Notes under the pieces: model-generated
Seen by the model: the letters and a program-made list of their open reading frames with translations, nothing else
Database searches by the model: none
What the model was told of the DNA's origin: nothing
Translations under genes and position numbers: made by a program
DNA from: Latrodectus hesperus
Lineage: Eukaryota > Arthropoda > Arachnida > Araneae > Theridiidae
Direction of reading: 5' to 3'
NCBI GenBank assembly: GCA_037975125.1
Contig: CM075854.1
Span: 63,970,071-64,034,070, forward strand
DNA length: 64,000 nt
Part shown: positions 25,255 to 35,664 of the stretch, in pieces
How positions within the stretch are numbered: position 1 is the stretch's first letter
How the letters are laid out: each line of letters opens with the position of its first letter

Positions 25255-26740
25255 CACTGCTGGACAATTGCTAAGGACTGATAACATTATCATCCATAGC
25301 AACCACAAAATGAAAGGAAGCAAAATGTGGAAAATTAGAATAAGTGCGGGATTTAGTAAGAAGTATGCGTATGCAAATTTTTTCCCCGTCTGTTCATCAC
25401 GTGATAGCGTTCATAAGAGCTTTACAGGAAAGATTTAATAGACGAACTTGAAATTTTTGGCATGTCTTCCCGACATCACTTAGAATATTTTATGCGTGGC
25501 CAAATTATTGGAAAGATCGAAGAAGGGCGAAAAATAACAGATGTTGCCAGGGCGTTCGACATCGCTCACAGCGTTGTTTCACGGCTGTGGAAGTCATTTA
25601 AAACTACTGGAATGTGTAGTAGGCGGCACGGGGGAGGTCGTGTTAGAAGTACGGCGCTTGCAGAAGACAAATATATCGTCCTATCAGCAAAAAGGAACAG
25701 GCGCACCACATCTCAGCAGGTGGCAAATCAGTTTCTTGCTGCCTCAGGTAAGCAGATCTCCCGAAAAACTGTTGCCAGACGTTTGAGGGGAAAAGGACTA
25801 TACGCCCGCAGAGCTGTTGTGTGTTTCCCATTGACCAGACAGCACCGTACTGCCCGTTTGCAACGTTGTCCTGAGCATCGCAATTGGACTGAACACGACT
25901 GGGCATGCGTACTATTCTCAGATGAGAGTAGGTTCAGTCTGTCATCGGATTGTAGACGCCAACTGATCTGGCGCGAGAGTGGTACTGCTTATCGTCCAGT
26001 AAATATCCAGGAAAAGGAACGATATCCGACTTTCAGTGTCATGGTGTGGGCCGGCATCATGATCAATGGCCGCACGCCCCTACATGTGGTTGCAAATGGG
26101 ACAATGACGGGCCAACGATAAATTAACGAAGCTCTACTTCTTAATGTTCGTCTTTTCCGTGGTGCTGTCGGTGATAAATCTGTTTTTATGGACGACAACG
26201 CAACATGTTATCGAACACTCGCTGTTCAGGATTGTCTAGACAGCGAGGGTATTCAACGTCTCGTATGGCCATCACGTTCTCCAGGTCTAAATCCCATTGA
26301 AAATGTGTGGGATGCTTTGTGGAGGCAAGTTGCTGGTCGAAACTATCCTCCGACAAACAAGAACACCCTCATCCGTGCACTCCCAGAGGAATGGGATAAA
26401 TTGCCTCAACAGCTGCTGGATAATGTTGTGCAAAGTATGATACGACGTGTGGAATGTTGCATCACACTCCACGGTGGACATATTCCGTACTGATACCTTT
26501 CTTCAAGGTGTCTGCTGACTTTTAGATGCATTGTTCCATTTTTCCGTATGCAACATCAAATTAATTTTTTTTATCTTTCAGATGTTTCTCAGCATTTGTA
26601 CTTTCCAGAACAATAAATATTCTTTATTCTAATGTCTGAACAGTGTGGCAACGATATTTTATCCTACTAGGTCTCATGTTTCGCTTAATGTTATGCTACA
26701 TTGCAATTTGTGATCCGTCCTTAGCAATTGTCTAGCAGTG
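25255..26740 (+). mobile_element. Tc1-like element, family II, nearly intact
   Basis: Left end CACTGCTGGACAATTGCTAA and right end, in reverse complement, CACTGCTAGACAATTGCTAA form terminal inverted repeats of about 24 bp. TA precedes the left end (25253-25254). The right flank is TT where TA is expected, so one flank has mutated. Length 1486 bp. The single transposase gene is interrupted only by one stop codon. Confidence 0.9.
25462..26493 (+). pseudogene. Tc1 transposase (DD34E), one nonsense codon from open
   Basis: The frame starting at ATG 25462 is continuous for 343 residues except for TAA at 26119-26121 (codon 220). Residues 1-60 include MRGQIIGKIEEGRKITDVAR and a helix ending VVSRLWKSFKTTG, the first helix-turn-helix. 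A second (GKQISRKTVARRLRGKGLYA) follows at about 96-115. The first catalytic Asp is at 154 (LFSDESRF), the second at 245 (MDDNAT), and the Glu at 280 (SPGLNPIENVWD). That gives 34 residues between the last two. The C-terminus is CCITLHGGHIPY, the usual Tc1 end. The stop separates the first catalytic Asp from the other two, so any truncated product would be inactive. Confidence 0.93.
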
Positions 26741-27073
26741 TTTTTCCTTGCCAGCATATTCATTTGGCTGTGTTATTAGTTTATCAATTTTTAGTGCAAT
26801 GCAGCACTAAAACTGATAAACTAAAAATTTTAGTACGACAAATGTTATAATACATATATAAGACCTATACTAAATCACCAGCAGAATTTTATACAATCAC
26901 TTAACACAAAAATAAACAAAAAAGTGCATACGTTTGAAAAAGTATGAAGTAGTTTTTTTTTAAAGAAATGGATTTTTGTCAATAAAACTGCTGAATTATT
27001 TTGTAGCATTTTTCATATTTAATAAATATTACAGCTGATCAGTTGTGTAATGTGGGAAAGGAGATTTATATTA
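26741..27073. other. AT-rich interval
   Basis: Nothing recognised. A local inverted repeat around 26785-26830 (TATCAGTTTTAGTGC-like arms with AGTTTATCA/TGATAAACT) may form a hairpin. Confidence 0.4.
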
Positions 27074-27220
27074 TAGTTGACGCTCAACTGGGCCGTTTCT
27101 GAACACTCTGGCTAATTATATTGGTTTAAAATAAATTTCGAATCTCAACATCATCCATTCTCGTGGAAGGATTCGAACTGTTGAGCTGATGGTCAGAATA
27201 TTAACCATTCGGCTGATAGG
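27074..27220 (-). mobile_element. SINE family A, copy A5, decayed
   Basis: The plus strand shows TTGACGCTCAACTGGGCCGT, then CTCTGGCTAATTATATTGG, CTCGTGGAAGGATTCGAACT and TTAACCATTCGGCTGATAGG. These match the family A tail, body, B box and A box in order, with many substitutions. Confidence 0.75.
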
Positions 27221-28438
27221 GGAGGGAGTGGCTTCTTATTTTTTAAAGTTTTTTTCTTTAAATCCTGAAGCTTTGTTTATTTTAATAATGAAGTAATAAA
27301 AATGCAAAGAAATATTTTCCACCATAAATTTAAGATTAAAACAAGTAAAAAAAAATTTCCTTAAAATTATAACTATTTATCTTTTAATTTCTTTCATCAA
27401 TCAGTTTAAGTAGTGTTAGTTTTAAATAATGTATCCTAAGACATCATAATTTCAAAATTATCCACAAACAATAAAATGTTATTAGCAATTTTAATCTAAT
27501 CTGTAATATAACCAACGGTAATTTTTAATATAGAATAAAATCACACAAATATAAGAAATTTCACTTATTAATTCAATTTATTTTCTTAAAGTTTGCGCTT
27601 TCCTAACATATGTTCAAGAAACATTTGAAAACACAACTTAATATGACACTAATCTAAAAGTTATTATTAAATGATATAGTATTTCTAATTTAGATACCCA
27701 ACAAAAGCTTTGCAAGTTCAGGGTTCTTATCTGATGCGTGATTCATTTTTGATGTTCTCAGTTCCATTGCTGATTGTAATTAATTATTTTTAATCACGTT
27801 CTGAAGCAAACAAATTCATTTAACAGAATTGGTCTTTCTCATCATTATGCTAATGTAATAAGACTTATCGCGAAATAGCACTGTCACTTTTAGGAAACAA
27901 ATGATCTAACAAGAGTAATCTTCTAAAATGTATTCTGCGTTTCACTTTCTAGTTATCGCCGCTTTCTAGATTATTTAGAATTGATTAATACCCCAACTTT
28001 CTTATCTATTGAAGAGAACATAAAATGAATTAATAACCAGATTATAATAAGATTTGCAATGCAATCTTTTTGAAAGAGGAATAGAGTAACACACACCGAA
28101 TTTATTTAACAGAAATGGATTTCAAATATCTCATTCTATCTTGTTATCTCGACTGTAATATGAAGCCATAAAATCATTAATATTTTCACTAGCACGAGAT
28201 TTATATCTTGTAAGAAAAGTTAGATGTGTATAATAATGTAAAATTATTTTATACTCATTACTTTATATATAGACTGTACAATTTTTTTATTCATTACTTT
28301 ATAGATGTACCTGGTAAAAATGTTCATTTTTACGTACATGGAAACATTTATAAAAAAAGAAAACTTTCATAAAAGTTTGTTCAGAATTTTAAAATGGCAA
28401 ATGTTTGGTATGTAAAATATTAATTGAAATAAATTTAA
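27221..28438. other. AT-rich interval, nothing recognised
   Basis: No ORF over 60 codons, SINE or terminal repeat was seen. Confidence 0.5.
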
Positions 28439-28609
28439 TTTGTTTATTGTTCAATGGACATATTTTGCACACGAGGACTAATTAAATTGGGATCTGTAGT
28501 TTAAAACATATTCCAAACCATTTTGCGCATTCATGTCCGGAGGGGATTCGACCTCACGAACTTCTGAATCAAACCCCACAGTGTTAACCATTCAGCTTCC
28601 AGTTTGGGT
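28439..28609 (-). mobile_element. SINE family A, copy A6, decayed
   Basis: The plus strand reads TGTTTATTGTTCAATGGACA, TTTTGCACACGAGGACTAAT, ATTCATGTCCGGAGGGGATT and GTTAACCATTCAGCTTCCAG in family A order. The B box is damaged. Confidence 0.8.
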
Positions 28610-29348
28610 AATTGAGAGTGAGAAATGTCTTGTGAAATGAAATATTTATACTCTAAGCTTTTTTTAATTGTATTCACTCAAATTCTTTTCATTAATGTAA
28701 GATCCTAATTGTAGTTATTTTTAAATATCCATAAGTTTGTCAATTTTTCTATTCAACTTAAACAAAATGTTTTTCAAATCAAGTAAAATGTTATAAAAGT
28801 ATTTTATTTCGTGAATTTAACTCAGCCTTAATCAAAGCAGGATGTTTTTTTAATGTTAAAAAATAATTTTATTCTGATCAAACGTTTTGAAAGTTTGCAT
28901 TTAAAAGTGTAAAAAGAAGTACATTTTGAAACTTTTAATAAATTGCAATTTATTGAATCAGCCTAGTCTGGGATGATTAAAGACGTAATCTTGCGCAATA
29001 AACTTCATTTGTATGATCCCTCGTTGAACAATATAAAAATATTTTTGTCGTAAATTTTATTGAAATTTTGTTTTTAGCCTGTACATTTGTCTTATAGTGG
29101 ATACTTTAAAATTTTGTACTATCTTCCATTGCAGAAGTTAAGTAAAGTTCATTGCTTATAAATATTCCTTGAAAATACACAGTAGTCTGTTCAAAATTGC
29201 TCTTTATATTATTATTTTATCCGTGAGACGGTATCAAAAATACATAGTTATTTCTGTAATCTATTATACATATCAAAAATTATGCAAACAGTTCCTTAGG
29301 AACTGTGAGTGACAAGACATAGAAAACTATGTGTAAATTAAAATTATT
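28610..29348. other. AT-rich interval, nothing recognised
   Basis: No coding or repeat structure was seen. Confidence 0.5.
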
Positions 29349-29360
29349 ACGATTTGTAAT

Positions 29361-29637
29361 GCCGCCCAACTTGTCTAGTGGTCAGTGTGTCTGACTACGG
29401 ATAAGGAGGTCCTGGGTTCGAATCCTGGTTCGGGCATGGATGTACTTTCTCTCTTTATCTATCCTGTCTTTGTCCCTTCCTTGTATGAATGAGGTGTGAA
29501 TGGTTGCCTACCCTATAAATGGGTTCCTATGGCATGTGTGTACTGAAGAAGTCGGACTCCACACCAAATATGGTTCAGTTGGAAAAGTGGAGCAGCGCAC
29601 CCCATATTGCCAGCCTAGCTGGCACACGACAACAACA
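29361..29637 (+). mobile_element. tRNA-derived SINE, family B head with distinct 3' end (B3)
   Basis: The head GCCGCCCAACTTGTCTAGTG and B box CCTGGGTTCGAATCCTGG lead into GGGCATGGATGTACTTTCTC and the CT-rich, TATGAATGAGG and CCTATAAATGGGTTCCTATGG segments shared with family B. The last 100 bp or so differ completely from B1, B4 and B5. They contain a short stem-loop GCCAGCCTAGCTGGC (29609-29623) and end in (CAA)n. A perfect 12-bp duplication ACGATTTGTAAT lies at 29349-29360 and 29638-29649. The 61-codon ORF inside is chance. Confidence 0.92.
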
Positions 29638-29649
29638 ACGATTTGTAAT

Positions 29650-30826
29650 ATAGATAATTTACACATATGTTATTTCCGAAAATAATATATTACATAATGC
29701 AACATTTTAATGTAAATCAATGTTAGAAAAGAATATATTGGGTAAGAAATGTGCCTTGGATGAACTAATACACTTACATGATAGAATTAATGTCTGAAGA
29801 ACATGATAGAGTCATTACATTGCACAACAATTTTTACAAAATTTATACATGAGACAAGTTGCTTGAAATATATTGGGTAACAGTAAGATCTTTTAAACTA
29901 ACGTCTCTATTTTTGTGCACCAAAAACTCTCGAAGCCAAAACACGCAGAAGTATTACATAATATATTATCCACAAGCTCAGACAACTCATGCAGGTATCT
30001 TACATATATTACATATATCTTGCACGTAAGTCATTAATATCAACAGGTTTACCTACACAATGAGTACTGGCGCAATATCTTTTCTGTCTCAACGATGACC
30101 TAAGCCAGACAACTTTTCCAAGATTACTGCAAAAGTATCGTTTGTTCCTCATTTATTAGATAAAAAATATTGAATGTCTTCATTTGTTTACATGTATAAA
30201 AGCATTTTAAGAATTATATACATTACATTTAAATATAAGGAAAAGTTTGACTTCTGAGCTGACTATTTTACTCATTTCAATTTGACCTAACAATATACGC
30301 TGTCCTTGTGGAGAGTGTTATAAGCAAGACATACTAAACTGAGCACGTAACGTGGTACTTTCCTTTATGCTTCTTTTTCATGTCGTGGTTTCATTGTTTA
30401 ACTATATTAACAGTTGTCGTTGTTCAGATACTAGTTTATCTAATAGTGTTCATTAAATGGTAAAGGAAGCAAGTGGGAATTTTTTGTGTGTGAGTTGGTA
30501 TTATAATTTTGTTATATATGACAGCAGAAAAACACAAATTGAAAAAATTATTATCATTTTACATTTTTAAATTTTAAAAAAGAAGATAGAATTAATGTTT
30601 TAAGACTGTGGATCCATAATAAAATCAAAACAGAAAGTTAATGAAAATTAACTATTTCGAAACATTGCCTGCTGTTGTGACTCTTTCTTTTTCTTGACAG
30701 TAACATTCTATGCAATATTTATGTTTGCACCTGTTGTCTTGAATTTCCTTTAACAGAATGGTTACTCTAAAATTGCTCAATACAATATCATCTATTTAAT
30801 TTATGACTCCTTTATATACTGTTTTG

Positions 30827-30906
<80 letters not shown>

Positions 30907-31131
30907 CAGCCATTCTAACGTTACTTCAGGCCGCATTAGCGTATATAAGTTAATTTTTTATTAATAACTTAGGTAAACTGCAATGCCATCAATGTGAATA
31001 TGCTGAATCTTGATTTTGTCTTTTAACATACGGCATAAAGCTAAAGAAAGATGCATAAAATGAAAACCTAAATCAGAATTTATTTATAGATGAAAATCTT
31101 GAAAACACAAATTTTTGTTCAAGATTGCACT
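29650..31131. other. AT-rich interval with a (TA)n array
   Basis: No gene or element recognised. (TA)n lies at 30832-30904. Confidence 0.5.
30832..30904. repeat. (TA)n microsatellite
   Basis: About 36 uninterrupted TA units. Confidence 0.95.
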
Positions 31132-31240
31132 TACACTGCCCGACATTGAAAATACAACATAAAGAAAGAGTATCTAGAAAACTATGTAAATTTCAGGATA
31201 GATGCATCTTATAGAGTAATGCAAATGATGTGTGAAATAT

Positions 31241-31345
31241 CACCTTATATTTAATCCTTACACACCTTATATCTTGAAATCCTCACCTTATATCGTATCC
31301 TGTTAGTAGCATTCCAGCGCACATAGGATAGGATATAAGGTGAGG
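31241..31345. repeat. Subterminal CACCTTATAT iterons and inverted repeat
   Basis: CACCTTATAT occurs at 31241-31250, 31263-31272 and 31284-31293, and inverted at 31333-31342. The third and fourth copies sit in arms of 21 bp (31281-31301 and 31325-31345, one mismatch) around a 23-base spacer. They lie between the terminal repeat and the transposase start, where some Tc1/mariner elements carry extra transposase-binding repeats. A binding role is inference. Confidence 0.7.
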
Positions 31346-31442
31346 AACCGGCAGAGTGAGCAATATTCGCATCGTTAGTGCTGCTTGGAAAATAATCCTT
31401 GAAAGTTTGTTCCTGTCGCAAAGGACACCTTTATTGCAGAGA

Positions 31443-32480
31443 ATGCCATACCATCGTCGACGGAGTCAGTTCCAGCAGACAAACGAGTTTACGAACTGCA
31501 TGGTGATAGGACAGAGAAGGACAGGTTGGTACTTATGGAAAATCGCAGCTAACAGACACCTAGATACGTCCACAGTGCACTGGCTGTGGCGAAGATGGTT
31601 GTGACGTAGAAACGTTTGCAGGGTGCCGGTGCAGCCATAGTGACCCCAGCAAGTGTGGATCGACGCGTCCGAAGAGAGACAGTGGCGGACCCGCAAAGCA
31701 CGTTTCCCGAAATTCTCCAGCGTGTGCAAGACACTCTGGATACTTCGCTATTGAGAAGAACTATTTGCCATCGGTTTGTTGCTAGTGGCCTGCGTTCATG
31801 GCGTCCGTTAAGAAAACTGCTATCGACCCCATAACATAAATGCCAACGTCTGGAATGGTGCCCAATTAGAGCGATGTGGATGACGAAGATGCCTAGGATC
31901 GTCTTCTCAGACGAGTCTCGCTTCTGTTTTTTCAGTGACACTCGGCACGTATGAGTATGACATCGACAGGGAGACAGGCCCAATGCAGCAACAATTGTGA
32001 AACACTTCTTCTCGCGACAATGTGGCATCATGTTTTGGGTCACCATTGTGTACGATTCCTCTTACCTCTAGTTCATATTCACGGTCACCTCTAGTTCATA
32101 TTCACGGCACTATGACAGCCCAGCGTTACGTGAATGATGTGCTGCGGCCGGTGACACTCCCGTACTTTCAGGGAGTGCCCAATACCCTTTACCAGCAGGA
32201 TAACGTCCGACTGCACATTGCTCGCATCAGCCAACATACCCTGCAATCTGTAAAGCTTCTTGCCTGTCCATCGTACTCACTACATATGATTGGACGCTAA
32301 TTGCAGACCCTACCAATGTCTCCTCCAGAGAACGCACTTTAGTAAATGGTTGATATAGAGTGGAGAGACATTCCTCATGACGCCATCTTTACTTTCATTG
32401 ACTTTGTACCTAGACTAAAAGTGTTGCTTGGTTTATCACCATCCACGGTGGTCCTACAACCTACTGATCCGACTCTGTTC
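31443..32480 (+). pseudogene. Tc1 transposase pseudogene, family III
   Basis: Starts MPYHRRRSQFQQTNEFTNC, like many Tc1 transposases with a basic N-terminus. VFSDESRFCFF at about 31900-31930 is the first catalytic motif. TMTAQRYVNDVLRPVTLPYF and YQQDNVRLHIARI (32190-32230) cover the second. The segment that should hold the Glu motif is badly altered (CPSYSLHMIG). A 23-bp direct duplication at 32064-32108 lies between the first and second motifs and shifts the frame. Several other stops and shifts occur. Dead, and more decayed than family II. Confidence 0.85.
32064..32108. repeat. 23-bp tandem duplication in a transposase
   Basis: CCTCTAGTTCATATTCACGG occurs twice with a period of exactly 23 bp. 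Since 23 is not a multiple of three it breaks the family III reading frame. Confidence 0.9.
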
Positions 32481-32635
32481 TCGTTCGGTATTATGCATAT
32501 CATTTCGAAATACAGTTCACTTATTGCGGGTTTCTCTTTCTCTCTCTCTGTTTAGAGAGTTTCGTCCATTTCTGGCAACTGCTTCTTGGAATTGTATTTT
32601 CAATGTTGGGCTGTGTATATGAGTTTTGTATGCTT

Positions 32636-33180
32636 TAAACAATGAGTTATGTATTCTCATAACGAAATGTGAGAGCTTTAAACAGCAACTCATAATGATG
32701 ATTTGGGGACTACATCTGTTTTGCAGCACTTTCAAGAGAACATCCAAATAGAAAAACTTCTGAGTCTGATAAAGTTGGATTTCTTTCAAATAAATTTTGA
32801 AACTGTTGCTTAAAAAAGCTTGAAATATTAAATTGACCATCAAACTGTAGTAAAGGAATTTTGGGTAATCGAACACTTTTTTCAACTCAAGAACTTTTCA
32901 ATCAATAAGTAAAGAAATACTTTTGTTCTGACTTGAAATTCTTGTAAATCTTCATCAATTTTTCCAGAAATTTTCAACTTCTTAAAATTTCTTGTCATTT
33001 TTTTATTTCAAGGTATTCATGTTTTACAACTTCTAATTTGGCCTTAATATCCTGCAATGAGTCTAGAAGTGCAAGAATTACAGTTTCTTCTAAATCTTTT
33101 AATGTTTTCATCAACGTAAGTTTATTTAATAGGGCTTGAGTACTGCAGCGTTTTCGATGTAATAAATTTATGGATGGCAT
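32636..33180 (-). pseudogene. BEL/Pao-type gag relic (DUF1759-like)
   Basis: The start at 33180 opens a 61-codon frame rich in Leu/Lys/Glu (LKDLEETVILALLDSLQDIK), a coiled-coil-like N-terminus. After a stop and frame changes, the minus strand at about 32872-32720 reads LPKIPLLQFDGQFN, then FFKQQFQNLFERNPTLSDSE and FLFGCSLESAAKQM, then a stop. This is the pattern of the DUF1759 region of BEL/Pao gag proteins (Leu-Pro-Lys then F-D-G, then a helix with N-P-x-L-S-D). Gag would form the particle that packages the retroelement RNA. No protease, polymerase or LTR is visible; the Tc1 end and the minisatellite abut it on either side. Family recognition is by eye. Confidence 0.55.
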
Positions 33181-33456
33181 ACTTCCTATTTGTTTCTCCG
33201 GCTCATATTATAAAAAATGTAGTGTAATGTTCTTAAAATAATGTATTATTTCGATTCAACTAAAATTATATTCAGCATATAAAAATTTTATGAAGATATA
33301 CCAGCTGCGCAGCAAGCTAATAAAGTAACAACAAAAGAACGATAATGACAACAAAAACTGAGTTTTTTTATCCTACGGCCTTTTGGGGTTGTTCGTATTC
33401 TTGACGAAAGGAAAAAATAGCCAACTTCAAAAAGCACTGGCAACAACAATGTGTGT

Positions 33457-34654
33457 GCATATATATATATATATATATACATATACATACATATATATAT
33501 ATATATACATATACATACATATATATATATATATATACATATACATACATATATATATATATATACATATACATACATATATATATATATACATATACAT
33601 ACATATATATATATATACATATACATACATATATATATATACATATACATACATATATATATATACACATATACATACATATATATATACATATACATAC
33701 ATATATATATATATATACATATACATACATATATATATATATATACATATACATACATATATATATATACATATACATACATATATATATATATATACAT
33801 ATACATACATATATATATATATATATACATATACATACATATATATATATATATATACATATACATACATATATATATATATATATATACATATACATAC
33901 ATTTATATATATATATACATATACATATATATATATATACATATACATACATATATATATACATATACATACATATATATATATATATACATATACATAC
34001 ATATATATATATATATATACATATACATACATATATATATATATATATACATATACATACATATATATATATATATACATATACATACATATATATATAT
34101 ATATATACATATACATACATACATATATATATATATACATATACATACATATATATATATATATACATATACATACATATATATATATATATACATATAC
34201 ATACATATATATATATATACATATACATACATATATATATATATATACATATACATACATATATATATATATATATACATATACATACATATATATATAT
34301 ATATACATATACATACATATATATATATATATATACATATACATACATATATATATATATATATATACATATACATACATATATATATATATACATATAC
34401 ATACATATATATATATATACATATACATACATATATATATATATACATATACATACATATATATATATATACATATACATACATATATATATATATACAT
34501 ATACATACATATACATATATATACATATACATACATATACATATATATACATATACATATATATACATATACATACATATACATATATATACATATACAT
34601 ATATATACATATACATACATATACATACATATACATATACATACATATACATAC

Positions 34655-34698
<44 letters not shown>
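33457..34698. repeat. 1.24-kb ATATAC minisatellite
   Basis: About 45 units, each an invariant core ACATATACATACATATA joined by TA runs of variable length, so the unit is about 22-32 bp. Toward the right end (34500-34660) the pattern changes to shorter units (CATACATATACATATATA), then ends in pure (TA)n. Because TAT/ATA/CAT/ACA/TAC contain no stop, all frames stay open for hundreds of codons of Tyr/Ile/His/Met/Val. None of these is a gene. Confidence 0.97.
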
Positions 34699-34700
<2 letters not shown>

Positions 34701-35040
34701 TGCTGAGTAAAACATAAGCAACTATGTAAATTTTAAGGAGACATCTATGAAATTTTAAAGAAATGCTCTTCCGACTTGCACCATGAACACGCAAGGAAGA
34801 AGAAATACACTACTAGCCATTAAAATTGCTACACCAGGAAAGCGGCACACCACACACGTGAAATTTGCATGACAGGTAGAACTTGCTGTGATATGCAAAT
34901 GATTAGATTTTCAGCGCATACATACAAAGCTGGTGACAGTAGCGACATCTACAATGTGTATAAAAACCAGAGATTTGACAGCAGTTTTCTCATACTCAAT
35001 TTCCGTTTCAACGTTGTTTTCGGCAAAGAAAGTTGTAGTA

Positions 35041-35469
35041 ATGCCTCGTGTAAGAAGAAGAAATGCCTATTAGCACGTGTCTGATTTTGATCGAGGAAGA
35101 ATTATAGCCTACCGGGATTGCAGTTTATCATACCACAATATTGCTGCTCGCGTCGGTCGAGACCCCATGACTGTTGGCAGAATATGGAATCGATGGGTTC
35201 AGGACAATCATACGGAACATCGTGCAGGATATCAGCGACCCCCCATCACTAACAGCAGAGAAGACAGACATCTTATCCGCATGGTTACAAGGGATCGTAA
35301 AGCCCCGTCACGAACCATGAGTCGAGAAATGGAGTCATTTGCAAGGCAACAACTTTCTGACTGAACAGTTCGACGACGTTTGCAGCAGCATGGATTGTCT
35401 GCACGGTGACCATGGCTTCGGCTACCATTGACGCTACGTCACTGACAGGAGCGCCTTCAATGGTGTGAT
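35041..35469 (+). pseudogene. Tc1 transposase pseudogene, family I copy 2, 5' part
   Basis: Starts MPRVRRRNAY with a TAG (35071-35073) where copy 1 has Gln, then HVSDFDRGRIIAYRDCSLSY and VGRDPMTVGRIWNRWVQDN, the DNA-binding region. Further in-frame TGA codons occur at 35362, 35407 (shared with copy 1) and 35443. The frame is otherwise kept to the LINE junction. The gene continues at 41117. Confidence 0.9.
35453..35469. repeat. LINE target-site duplication, left copy
   Basis: GCCTTCAATGGTGTGAT is identical to 41100-41116. It belongs to the Tc1 transposase gene (copy 1 has the same bases near 20310). The first base could be part of the LINE, so 16-17 bp. Confidence 0.95.
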
Positions 35470-35487
35470 TGATTGATTGATTGATTG
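35467..35487 (-). repeat. LINE 3' tail, (AATC)n
   Basis: Five GATT units on the plus strand, that is a tetranucleotide AATC tail on the element's own strand instead of poly(A). Tandem short-repeat tails are known for several non-LTR clades, including I-like elements. It merges with the left target duplication. Confidence 0.85.
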
Positions 35488-35664
35488 TCTTTTTCTGGCG
35501 CAAAATCCAAAAAGGATATACTGCGCCGAGCGAAAGGTTAAAAAACTTTTGAAATTAGAATAAAATATACATTATAAAATTGGCAAACAAGTTTATTGCA
35601 GTAAAAGATTATAAATTTGAATCTTATTAAAAAAAATTTTTTTTTTTGGAGTAAAGAGAATGCG

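Larger units (their letters stand above)
31134..32615 (+). mobile_element. Tc1-like element, family III, inactive
   Basis: Left end CACTGCCCGACATTGAAAAT and right end, in reverse complement, CACAGCCCAACATTGAAAAT pair over about 26 bp. TA target duplications at 31132-31133 and 32616-32617 are intact. Length 1482 bp, similar to family II. Between the left end and the transposase lie four copies of CACCTTATAT (three direct, one inverted). Confidence 0.9.

Noticed and set aside
29361..29440. tRNA-like heads as functional tRNA genes (also at 16650-16722, 45336-45395, 54666-54740)
   Set aside because: They have A/B-box-like sequence but run into SINE bodies with tails and target duplications, and I could not fold a complete cloverleaf with an acceptor stem.
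33288..34794. Six overlapping ORFs of 204-455 codons rich in Tyr, Ile, Met, Val, His
   Set aside because: They are translations of the ATATAC minisatellite, whose units contain no stop codon in any frame. Composition and overlap on both strands rule out a real gene.
35470..35500. LINE (AATC)n tail compared with SINE A (CAAA)n tail as evidence of partnership
   Set aside because: Only the short tail motif is similar; upstream 3' sequences do not align, so a LINE-SINE pairing is not supported here.
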